This document shows positions 1 to 5,849 of a stretch of 13,908 bases of DNA, in pieces. Origin of the DNA: JAGQTE01 sp964648005 (GTDB taxonomy: Bacteria; Actinomycetota; Acidimicrobiia; Acidimicrobiales; Acidimicrobilacustridaceae); contig CAZYKR010000097.1 of NCBI GenBank assembly GCA_964648005.1, forward strand, positions 1 through 13,908, in the 5' to 3' direction. The position numbers were made by a program, and so were the translations under genes. Positions within the stretch are counted from its first letter, which is position 1, and each line of letters starts with the position of its first letter. The notes under the pieces were generated by a model. That model searched no databases and was not told where the DNA came from. It saw only the letters and a program-made list of their open reading frames with translations.

Positions 1-1
1 G

Positions 2-280
2 CGACGGGTCGTGCGGACGATGGACACCGTGGCACGCCTTGGCGGCGACGAGTTCGTCGTCGTGTGCGAAGGCATGGACGAAGGCACCACCACCGTCGTC
101 GTCGAACGGATCCACGACGCCTTCCGCGTCCCGATGCTGGTCGGGTCGACGTCGCTCACCGTCAGCGCCAGCGTCGGCCGAGCACGGTCGGCTGACCCCG
201 ACCTCGACGCCACCGACCTGCTCAGCCGTGCCGATCAGGAGATGTACCGCGCCAAGAGCAGGCGACGACCCGTTGGCTGA
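2..280 (+). CDS. GGDEF-domain diguanylate cyclase, C-terminal part (5' end outside window)
   Basis: This is the last 92 codons of a GGDEF domain; the gene begins before base 1 and the reading frame is open from base 2 to a TGA at 278-280. GGDEF domains condense two GTP into the second messenger cyclic di-GMP. The active-site loop RLGGDEF is intact. The product-inhibition I-site RTMD lies exactly five residues before GGDEF, as in feedback-inhibited active cyclases. The end of the domain is also typical, with DLLSRADQEMYRAKSRRR matching the usual 'ADxAMYxAK' helix, and the protein stops about 10 residues later. No EAL domain follows. Any sensor or membrane region would be upstream and cannot be seen. 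The next gene is on the opposite strand and converges on it. The family is certain; activity is inferred from the intact motifs. Confidence 0.9.
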   Translation, partial: RRVVRTMDTVARLGGDEFVVVCEGMDEGTTTVVVERIHDAFRVPMLVGSTSLTVSASVGRARSADPDLDATDLLSRADQEMYRAKSRRRPVG

Positions 281-300
281 GGCCGGCTGACACCGACCAG

Positions 301-325
301 GGTGCCGTGCACGACCGGCGGCACC
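301..325. terminator. Possible bidirectional terminator hairpin
   Basis: GGTGCCG (301-307) can pair perfectly with CGGCACC (319-325) across an 11-base loop. It lies in the 47-base gap between two convergent stop codons (280 and 328), where a shared terminator would be expected. There is no T-run on either side, so intrinsic termination is only a guess. Confidence 0.3.
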
Positions 326-327
326 GG

Positions 328-753
328 TCAGGACGGTCGGCGCCGCTCCCGCAGGGCGCGGGCCCAGGTGTCGTTGTCGGGCAGACCGAGATCTTCGTCG
401 GACGCGTCGCCATCGGACGCGTCGGCATCGGACGCCTCGGCAGCGCCATCGGTCAGCCAACCGTCGGCCGAGCCGGCGTTGCCGGAGGCGTCCCACGACC
501 AGCTCGTGACGGCGTTGGGGTCGGTGGCGGCGAACCCGTCATCGAGCACCGGCTCATCCTCGTGTTCGGGCACAGCAGCGACCTCCGCAGCAACAGTGAC
601 GGGTGGGAGCAACGACTCGGTCAGGTCGACGACAGGCACGGGCCCGGTCAGGTCCACCGTGGCGGGTTGCGCCACGTCTCGACGGTCCGGCGCAGGCTCG
701 GGGATGCCCAAGCGCTGCCGCTTCGCCGCCGCCAATCGATCTGCAAGGTCCAT
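328..753 (-). CDS. Small acidic protein of unknown function
   Basis: A 141-residue protein that I do not recognise. The ATG at 753 is supported by GGAG (complement of 761-764) seven bases upstream, so the much longer minus-strand frame running to 2010 is not used. The first 18 residues (MDLADRLAAAKRQRLGIP) could form a basic amphipathic helix. The middle is a disordered-looking Pro/Val/Asp/Glu region. Residues around 100-120 are an Asp/Ser/Ala run encoded by a 15-base tandem repeat. The last 15 residues (NDTWARALRERRRPS) are basic with a Trp and may be a short binding motif. There is no signal peptide or transmembrane segment, so it is probably cytoplasmic. It is divergent from the metallo-hydrolase gene and may share its promoter region. 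That it is a gene is supported by the ribosome binding site, the promoter and the convergent stop; its function is unknown. Confidence 0.65.
   Translation of the reverse strand: MDLADRLAAAKRQRLGIPEPAPDRRDVAQPATVDLTGPVPVVDLTESLLPPVTVAAEVAAVPEHEDEPVLDDGFAATDPNAVTSWSWDASGNAGSADGWLTDGAAEASDADASDGDASDEDLGLPDNDTWARALRERRRPS
398..442. repeat. Three tandem copies of a 15-base unit inside the acidic protein gene
   Basis: Units at 398-412, 413-427 and 428-442 read TCGGACGCGTCGCCA, TCGGACGCGTCGGCA and TCGGACGCCTCGGCA. On the minus strand they encode a run of Ala, Ser, Asp and Gly. The 15-base period keeps the frame, so copy number could vary without breaking the gene. Confidence 0.85.
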
Positions 754-794
754 GGTGCCGCTCCGAGTCGTCGGGACCTCCTCGCCAGCAGCGG

Positions 795-804
795 ATGGTA
801 CCGT
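795..804. promoter_or_regulatory. Symmetric overlapping -10 elements of a divergent promoter pair
   Basis: The decamer ATGGTACCGT contains a plus-strand TACCGT (799-804) and a minus-strand TACCAT (complement of 795-800), both fitting the TAnnnT -10 pattern and sharing the central TA. Predicted starts are near 811 (plus, about 27 bases before the ATG at 838) and near 788 (minus, about 35 bases before the ATG at 753). No good -35 hexamer is visible for either. The same decamer with one change is at 8145-8154. Confidence 0.5.
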
Positions 805-825
805 CCCCATCCCGCTCGGACCACC

Positions 826-832
826 AGGGGGG
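826..832 (+). promoter_or_regulatory. Shine-Dalgarno site that fixes the start of the metallo-hydrolase
   Basis: AGGGGGG lies five bases before the ATG at 838. It rules out the upstream in-frame extension back to base 307, which would run antisense through the acidic protein gene. Confidence 0.7.
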
Positions 833-837
833 TTGTC

Positions 838-2175
838 ATGGCGGACCTGCTGACCCAGTCGGCGCGCATCGTCGACACCGGGACCTTCGATCCCGGCTTC
901 AACCCGATGTCCGCCGAGCTGCACGAGCTCGCCGACGGCATCGCCATGGTCGACGCCTTCAGTCACGTCGTCGCCCTGGACGGCGGTGACGGTCTCGTCC
1001 TGTTCGACGTGTCCCACGCCATGTTCGGGCCGCGGGTGGTCGAGGCGCTGCGATCGTGGCGCGCCGACCCCGTCGACACGATCGTCTACACGCACGGGCA
1101 CCTCGATCACGTGGGCGGCGCCGCCGCCATCGTCGCCGACAACGAGGGGCGCGGCCCGCGCCCGTCGGTCGTGGCGCACGCCAACGTGCCGGTGCGCTTC
1201 GACCGGTACGTGCGCACCGCCGGGCACAACGCCGCCATCAACGCCCGACAGTTCGGCGGCAGCGCCATCGACCGAGGTGCCATCGCGGGCCTGGCCGAGC
1301 AGTGGCTCACCGGCCTCGGTGTGCGCCCCACCACGACCTACACCGACCAGTTGCGGCTGCACGTCGGAGATCTCGTGCTCGATCTGCACCACGGCCGTGG
1401 CGAGACCGACGATCACACCTGGGCGTGGGACGCTGAACGCCGCGCCGCCATCGTCGGCGACTTCGTCATCTGGACCTTCCCCAACGCCGGCAACCCGCAG
1501 AAGGTGCAGCGGTATCCCTTGGAATGGGCCGCGACCCTTCGACGCATCGCGGCCGCCGGGCCCGAACTGCTGCTGCCCGCGCACGGGCTGCCGCTCGCCG
1601 GCGCGTCGCGCATCGAACTGGTGCTCGGCGACATGGCGACGGCGCTCGAACAGCTGGCGGGCGACACGCTGGCGCTCATGAACGAGGGCGCCACGCTCGA
1701 CGAGGTGCTCGGCACCGTCCGGCTCGATCCGGACCTGGCCACGCGCCCCTGGCTGGCGCCCATCTACGACGAGCCGGAGTTCGTCGTGCGCAACACCTGG
1801 CGACTCTACGGCGGCTGGTACGACGGCAACCCGGCGAACCTCAAGCCGGCGCGCACGTCGGCGTTGGCGCTCGAGGTGGCCCAGCTCGCCGGCGGCACCG
1901 ACGCGCTCGTCGACCGGGCGCGCGAGTTGGTCGCTGCCGGCGAGTTGGCGCTCGGATGCCACCTCGTGGAGCTGGCGGTGGCCGCCGCGCCCGATGACGC
2001 CTCCGCCCACGAGGCTCGAGCCGCCATCTACGGCGAACGCCGGACCCGGGAGACCTCGCTGATGGCCAAGGGCATCTTCGGTGACGCGTCGCGCCGCTCC
2101 GCCGAGCGGGCCGCCGAACTGCGCGGTCCCGACGACCGACCAACCTCCGAACCACCCCAGGAGCGTCGACCGTGA
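838..2175 (+). CDS. Alkyl-sulfatase-like metallo-beta-lactamase-fold hydrolase
   Basis: 445 residues. The N-terminal half is a metallo-beta-lactamase fold with the zinc-binding motif THGHLDHVGG (85-94; H86, H88, D90, H91). Further probable metal ligands lie in HHGRGETDDH (184-193), GDF (207-209, D208) and PAHG (247-250, H249). From about 310 to 430 comes the alkyl-sulfatase dimerisation domain, recognisable by WRLYGGWYDGNPANL (321-335) and its helical repeat-like tail. The SCP2-like C-terminal domain of full-length alkyl sulfatases such as SdsA1 (about 650 residues) is absent. There is no signal peptide, so it is likely cytoplasmic. The family hydrolyses sulfate esters and other esters using two zinc ions; the substrate here is unknown. 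Its TGA overlaps the GTG of the next gene (GTGA), so the two form one translationally coupled operon. Confidence 0.88.
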   Translation: MADLLTQSARIVDTGTFDPGFNPMSAELHELADGIAMVDAFSHVVALDGGDGLVLFDVSHAMFGPRVVEALRSWRADPVDTIVYTHGHLDHVGGAAAIVADNEGRGPRPSVVAHANVPVRFDRYVRTAGHNAAINARQFGGSAIDRGAIAGLAEQWLTGLGVRPTTTYTDQLRLHVGDLVLDLHHGRGETDDHTWAWDAERRAAIVGDFVIWTFPNAGNPQKVQRYPLEWAATLRRIAAAGPELLLPAHGLPLAGASRIELVLGDMATALEQLAGDTLALMNEGATLDEVLGTVRLDPDLATRPWLAPIYDEPEFVVRNTWRLYGGWYDGNPANLKPARTSALALEVAQLAGGTDALVDRARELVAAGELALGCHLVELAVAAAPDDASAHEARAAIYGERRTRETSLMAKGIFGDASRRSAERAAELRGPDDRPTSEPPQERRP

Positions 2176-3485
2176 CCACCACCCTCGCCCGCCCCCGCAG
2201 CCGCCGTTGGACGCTGCCCGTGCTCCTCGGGGCCGCCCTCGTGTCGGCGGCCTGCGCCGCGGACACCGACGCCACCTCGAGCAGTGGCACGACGCCGACC
2301 ACCGGAGCCGGCGCCGCCGCGCCGGTCGACTACGCCACGCCCGGGCCGTACCGCGTCGGCACCACGGAACTGGAGATCTCGGCCGAGCCGTGCCCGACCG
2401 ATCCGGCCGCCTCCTGCGCGCGCAACGCCGTGGTCTTCTACCCGGCGGATCCCACCGCCGCCGCCGACACGACGCGCATCGAGGGCTACCGCACCTCGGT
2501 CGCCTTCCCCGAGTCGGCCCGTGCCGTGCTGCCGGCCGAGTTCGACCAGGAGATCGACCTGACCGAGGTCGAGGTGTACGACGCGCCGGTGGCCAGCGAC
2601 GAGGGCCCGTTCCCGGTGGTGCTGCACAGCCACGGCTTCAGCGGCTACTACCTGTTCGAGTCGCGGTCGATGGCGCATCTGGCCTCGTGGGGGTTCGTCG
2701 TCGCGGCGCCGGACCACAAGGAACGCTCCCTGCCGGGTCTGCTGTTCAGCGGCGGTGCCGGCGCCGACGCCACGGCCGACCAGGACGTGCGCGACATGCA
2801 GAACCTGCTGACGGCGCTGCGCGACGAGAACGTCTCGGACGGCATGCTCAAGGGGGCCTCGGACTTCGAGGAGCTGGCCGTCACCGGCCACAGCGCGGGC
2901 GGTTCCACCGCCGGCCGCCTGATCGCCGTCGACAACACGGTCGACGCCTTCATCGGCAAGGCGCCGGTCCCGCCGGTGGCCCTGGGGCCGGATGCGTCGC
3001 GCCTGACCGGTCCCGAACGCATCGCCGCGCTCGAGGAGGCCTTCCAGACGACCGACCCGCCCGGAGTGCCGGTGATGCTGATCGCCGGGGAGCGCGACGC
3101 CACGATCGCCCTCGACACCATCGAGCAGACCTACGACTGGCTGGACGCCCCGAAGCGACTCGTCGTCATCGCCAACGCCGGGCACAACGCCTTCACCGAC
3201 CTGTGCGGGCCGATCCGGGCCCAGGGCGGATTGAGCAAGTTCGCCGAGCAGGTCCCGGCCCTGGCGCCGGTGCTCCAACTCGGTGAGGACGGCTGTGTCG
3301 ACGGCTTCCTCCCACCCGAGCAGGGTGACGCGCTCATCAACCACCTGCTGGTGGCGCAGCTCCGGTGGGTCTTCAAGCTCGACCCGACGGACGCGTCGCT
3401 GTCGTCCGAGTACCTCGAGGCGCAGTTCCCCGAGGCGTTCGGCTCCGAGCAGGCCGATCCGACGCCCACCACGCCCGCCGGCTGA
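2172..3485 (+). CDS. Secreted lipoprotein of the alpha/beta-hydrolase (PAF-acetylhydrolase/chlorophyllase-like) class
   Basis: 437 residues from a GTG that overlaps the previous stop, with AGGAG (2159-2163) eight bases upstream. The N-terminus has basic residues, a hydrophobic segment and a lipobox-like LVSAAC with C28 as the likely lipidated cysteine. A Ser/Thr/Gly linker to about residue 48 follows, so the enzyme is probably anchored outside the membrane. The hydrolase domain shows an oxyanion-hole HSHGFSG (152-158), nucleophile elbow GHSAGGS (239-245, S241), an acid in AGERDA (305-310, D309) and histidine in NAGHNAF (335-341, H338). Cysteines 74/82 and 345/375 could form disulfides. It most resembles esterases that hydrolyse short or polymeric esters. 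The substrate is not evident. Coupling to the metallo-hydrolase suggests a shared pathway for ester or sulfate-ester breakdown. Confidence 0.87.
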   Translation: MTTTLARPRSRRWTLPVLLGAALVSAACAADTDATSSSGTTPTTGAGAAAPVDYATPGPYRVGTTELEISAEPCPTDPAASCARNAVVFYPADPTAAADTTRIEGYRTSVAFPESARAVLPAEFDQEIDLTEVEVYDAPVASDEGPFPVVLHSHGFSGYYLFESRSMAHLASWGFVVAAPDHKERSLPGLLFSGGAGADATADQDVRDMQNLLTALRDENVSDGMLKGASDFEELAVTGHSAGGSTAGRLIAVDNTVDAFIGKAPVPPVALGPDASRLTGPERIAALEEAFQTTDPPGVPVMLIAGERDATIALDTIEQTYDWLDAPKRLVVIANAGHNAFTDLCGPIRAQGGLSKFAEQVPALAPVLQLGEDGCVDGFLPPEQGDALINHLLVAQLRWVFKLDPTDASLSSEYLEAQFPEAFGSEQADPTPTTPAG

Positions 3486-3491
3486 TCTCGC

Positions 3492-3507
3492 GGCGCCGCC
3501 CGGCGCC
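3492..3507. terminator. Possible bidirectional terminator hairpin
   Basis: GGCGCC (3492-3497) pairs with GGCGCC (3502-3507) around a four-base loop, in the 22-base gap between the convergent stops of the lipoprotein and SDR genes. It lacks a T-run, and GGCGCC is itself palindromic and common in such DNA. Confidence 0.3.
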
Positions 3508-4296
3508 TCAGCCGGTCGTCGTGCCAGCGTCGATGGGCAGGACGGCGCCGTTCACGTAGTGGGCCTCGTCGGAACCGACGTAGGCCACCATCGCTGCCAC
3601 CGACTCGGGCTCCTGCATGTCGCGGTTCAGGAACTGCCGGCTGATCAGCGAACCGCTCGCGCCATCCGGCGGGAGGAACGCCGCGATCAGCCCCGTGTTG
3701 ACGCCGCCCGGGCACACGGCGTTGAAGCGCACCCCGGTGCGTCCGAGCTCGACGGCCAGCGCCTTCGTCATCCCGACGATGGCGTGCTTCGAGGCGCAGT
3801 AGGCGACGCAGTACGCCTGGCCGATGATGCCGGCGGTCGAGGCCAGGTTCACCACGTTGCCGGTCCGCTCGATCAGCGACGGCAGCGCCGCCTGGATCAG
3901 GCTGAAGGGACCGGCGACGTTCACGTCGTACATCAGGTCGAGCCGGTCCCGCGTCTCCTCGGCGACGTGCGACATGCCCCCGACCCCGGCGATGTTGCAC
4001 AGCACGTCGATGCCGCCGTAGGTGGCGACGCAGGCCTCGATGGCAGCGTTGCACGCCGCCGCGTCGCGCACGTCGAGCGGGGCAGCGGTGGCGGTGCCAC
4101 CGGCCGCGACGATGGTGGCCGCCGTCTCCTGCACGCCCTCGGCGTTGACGTCGACGAGGTAGGTCGACGCGCCCTCAGCCGCCAGGCGCACGGCGCTCGC
4201 TCGGCCGATGCCCGAGGCGGCGCCGGTCACGAACGCCACCTTGTCGACATAGCGGCGGGCGACCGCGGGGCTGGCGAAGGGATCGGCGATGTGCAC
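3508..4296 (-). CDS. Short-chain dehydrogenase/reductase (SDR), classical type
   Basis: 262 residues from a GTG at 4296, the usual length for classical SDRs. The start is set by a strong GGAGGTG (complement of 4301-4307). The frame remains open further upstream, but that extension is Arg-rich and unlike SDRs. The Rossmann fold is clear: TGAASGIG (24-31) binds the dinucleotide. D49 at the end of the second strand favours NAD(H) over NADP(H). NIAG (101-104) is the structural motif. The catalytic tetrad is N126, S153, Y166 and K170 (YCASK). It would oxidise a secondary alcohol or reduce a ketone; the substrate cannot be read from sequence. The gene is divergent from an acyl-CoA dehydrogenase, which makes a step in lipid, steroid or branched acyl catabolism plausible. 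The family is certain and the substrate unknown. Confidence 0.93.
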   Translation of the reverse strand: MHIADPFASPAVARRYVDKVAFVTGAASGIGRASAVRLAAEGASTYLVDVNAEGVQETAATIVAAGGTATAAPLDVRDAAACNAAIEACVATYGGIDVLCNIAGVGGMSHVAEETRDRLDLMYDVNVAGPFSLIQAALPSLIERTGNVVNLASTAGIIGQAYCVAYCASKHAIVGMTKALAVELGRTGVRFNAVCPGGVNTGLIAAFLPPDGASGSLISRQFLNRDMQEPESVAAMVAYVGSDEAHYVNGAVLPIDAGTTTG

Positions 4297-4300
4297 TGGG

Positions 4301-4307
4301 CACCTCC
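4301..4307 (-). promoter_or_regulatory. Shine-Dalgarno site that fixes the SDR start
   Basis: GGAGGTG on the minus strand, four bases from the GTG at 4296 (six counting from GGAGG). This is one of the best ribosome binding sites in the window and the reason the longer open frame to 4470 is not used. Confidence 0.75.
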
Positions 4308-4405
4308 GGTGCTGTGCCGGACCACGCCGGCGGGAACGAGAACGCGTTGCATTCTTGACCGCACGCAGCGAGGCCGCCATTCCCGGCCGCTGCCACGGCT
4401 CGCAC

Positions 4406-4434
4406 ATGACGTTGGCGTCAGGGTTCTCTATCGT
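4406..4434 (+). promoter_or_regulatory. Candidate promoter with overlapping operator for the acyl-CoA dehydrogenase
   Basis: ATGACG (4406-4411) matches TTGACA at four of six bases. It is separated by 17 bases from TATCGT (4429-4434), a TAnnnT -10, giving a start near 4441 and a leader of about 44 bases. An inverted repeat TGACG-N4-CGTCA (4407-4420) covers the -35 and could be a repressor site, for example for a TetR- or GntR-type regulator not encoded here. Five-base arms can arise by chance. Confidence 0.4.
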
Positions 4435-4484
4435 GCAAGGTCGGCGTCGCCGACCCGAGGCGCAGCACACGAGGAGAGCCGACC

Positions 4485-5675
4485 ATGGCGCACACGACGG
4501 ATGCGACCGACGAGCACGCCGAGATCCGCGAGGAGCTGCTGGCGGTCGTGCGTCAGTTCCGCGACAAGGAGATCATCCCGAACGCCGGCCGGTACGACGC
4601 CGACGACGAGTACCCCGTCGAGCTCGTCGAGCGGATGAAGGAGCTCGGGCTGTTCGGCATCACCGTGCCGCCGGAGTACGGCGGTCTCGGGCTCGACATC
4701 TTGACCTACGCCCAGATCGTCGAAGAGCTGGCCTACGGATGGATGAGCGTCAGCGGCTTCTTGAACACGCACTTCATGGGGTGCTTCCTGATCAAGACGT
4801 TCGGCACCGATGCCCAGAAGGCTCGGCTGCTCCCGCGGATGGCGACGGGCGAGATCCGCGGCGCCTACTCGCTGAGCGAGCCCGACGCCGGCAGCGACGT
4901 GGCCTCGATCCGCACCAAGGCGGAGCGCGACGGCGACGAGTACCTCGTCAACGGCACCAAGATGTGGCTGACCAACGGCCGCGAGGCGGGCCTCGTGGTG
5001 ACGCTCGTGCGCACCAATCCCGACCCGGCCAGCCGCCACCGAGGCATGAGCGTCCTGCTGGTCGAGAAGGAGCCCGGCGAGCGCAGCGGTGGCATCACCG
5101 TCGGGCCGAACATCCACAAGCTCGGCTACCGGGGCGTCGAGACGGTCGAGCTGACCTTCGACGACCACCGGGTCCCGGCCGACATGGTGCTCGGCGGCGA
5201 GGAAGGCCAGGGGTTCTTCCAGATGATGGCGGCCGTCGAGCTGGGCCGCATCAACATCTCGGCTCGGGCCGTCGGCGTGGCGCAACGGGCGTTCGACGAG
5301 TCAATCCGCTACGCCCAGCAACGCCAGACCTTCGGCAAGCCCATCGCCGAGCACCAGGCCATCCAGTTCAAGCTCGCCGAGATGGGCACCAAGCTCCACG
5401 CCGCCCGGTTGGTCTGCTACGACGCCGCCCGCCGCAAGCAGCGGGGCGAGCGCAGCGACCTCGAGGCCGGCATGGCCAAGTACTTCTGCTCGGAGACGTG
5501 CTGGGAGATCTGCCAGGAGGCGCTGCGCATCCACGGCGGCAACGGGTACGCCGCCGAGTACCCGATCGAGCGCCTGTACCGGGACGCACCGCTGATGATC
5601 GTCGGGGAGGGCACGAGCGAGATCCAAAAGCTCGTCATCGGCCGCCGCCTCCTCGAAGAGCACGCCATCGACTGA
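4485..5675 (+). CDS. Acyl-CoA dehydrogenase family protein
   Basis: 396 residues, the normal length for the family; the ATG follows GAGGAG (4471-4476) by eight bases. The N-terminal helical domain covers about 10-120. The flavin/substrate motif YSLSEPDAGSDVASIRT (128-144) and the WLTNG segment (161-165) mark the beta domain. The C-terminal helical domain carries RQTFGKPI (280-287), the FAD/tetramer motif QEALRIHGGNGYAAEYPIER (344-363), and VGEGTSEIQ (373-381), in which E375 sits where medium-chain dehydrogenases keep their catalytic base. It should insert an alpha-beta double bond in an acyl-CoA with FAD, passing electrons to an electron-transfer flavoprotein in the cytoplasm. Chain-length specificity cannot be told. 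It is divergently transcribed from the SDR, the only catabolic neighbour visible. Confidence 0.95.
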   Translation: MAHTTDATDEHAEIREELLAVVRQFRDKEIIPNAGRYDADDEYPVELVERMKELGLFGITVPPEYGGLGLDILTYAQIVEELAYGWMSVSGFLNTHFMGCFLIKTFGTDAQKARLLPRMATGEIRGAYSLSEPDAGSDVASIRTKAERDGDEYLVNGTKMWLTNGREAGLVVTLVRTNPDPASRHRGMSVLLVEKEPGERSGGITVGPNIHKLGYRGVETVELTFDDHRVPADMVLGGEEGQGFFQMMAAVELGRINISARAVGVAQRAFDESIRYAQQRQTFGKPIAEHQAIQFKLAEMGTKLHAARLVCYDAARRKQRGERSDLEAGMAKYFCSETCWEICQEALRIHGGNGYAAEYPIERLYRDAPLMIVGEGTSEIQKLVIGRRLLEEHAID

Positions 5676-5696
5676 CGGCTCACGGCCCCCGGCTCC

Positions 5697-5716
5697 ACCC
5701 CCTCGGTTGTGGGGGT
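5697..5716 (+). terminator. Possible terminator hairpin after the acyl-CoA dehydrogenase
   Basis: ACCCCC (5697-5702) and GGGGGT (5711-5716) form a six-pair stem with an eight-base loop, 22 bases past the stop. No T-run follows. The rest of the 174-base gap before the sigma factor is GC-rich; besides the inverted repeat at 5807-5826 I see no -10 or tRNA in it. Confidence 0.35.
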
Positions 5717-5806
5717 CCACCGGGTCGGCTACCCCCCGGGTTGCACCACCAGAACGAGATCGTGCGGCGTAAGCGCGAGGGTGCTCGCCGGTCAGGACCG
5801 CTGTAC

Positions 5807-5826
5807 GACGACCTCACCAGGTCGTC
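5807..5826. promoter_or_regulatory. Perfect inverted repeat upstream of the sigma-fusion gene
   Basis: GACGACCT-CACC-AGGTCGTC: eight-base arms around a four-base centre, ending 23 bases before the proposed start at 5850. It could be an operator or an mRNA hairpin near the ribosome binding region. No protein that binds it can be named. Confidence 0.45.
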
Positions 5827-5849
5827 CCAGCCAAAGGTCCGACCGGAAG

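Noticed and set aside
754..2010. Minus-strand extension of the acidic protein gene to 560 codons
   Set aside because: The ATG at 753 has a good ribosome site and promoter; the rest is antisense to the metallo-hydrolase.
2028..3344. 438-codon minus-strand frame opposite the lipoprotein hydrolase
   Set aside because: Composition is low-complexity Gly/Arg/Val and it opposes a gene with a full catalytic triad and signal peptide.
4341..4348. AACGCGTT palindrome, resembling the core of a KstR-type steroid-catabolism operator
   Set aside because: Only the AACnnGTT core and one flank match; an eight-base palindrome in a 188-base gap is expected by chance.
5676..5849. Possible tRNA or small RNA in the gap after the acyl-CoA dehydrogenase
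   Set aside because: Several hairpins and an ACCACCA sequence exist, but no cloverleaf, T-loop or anticodon arm can be formed.
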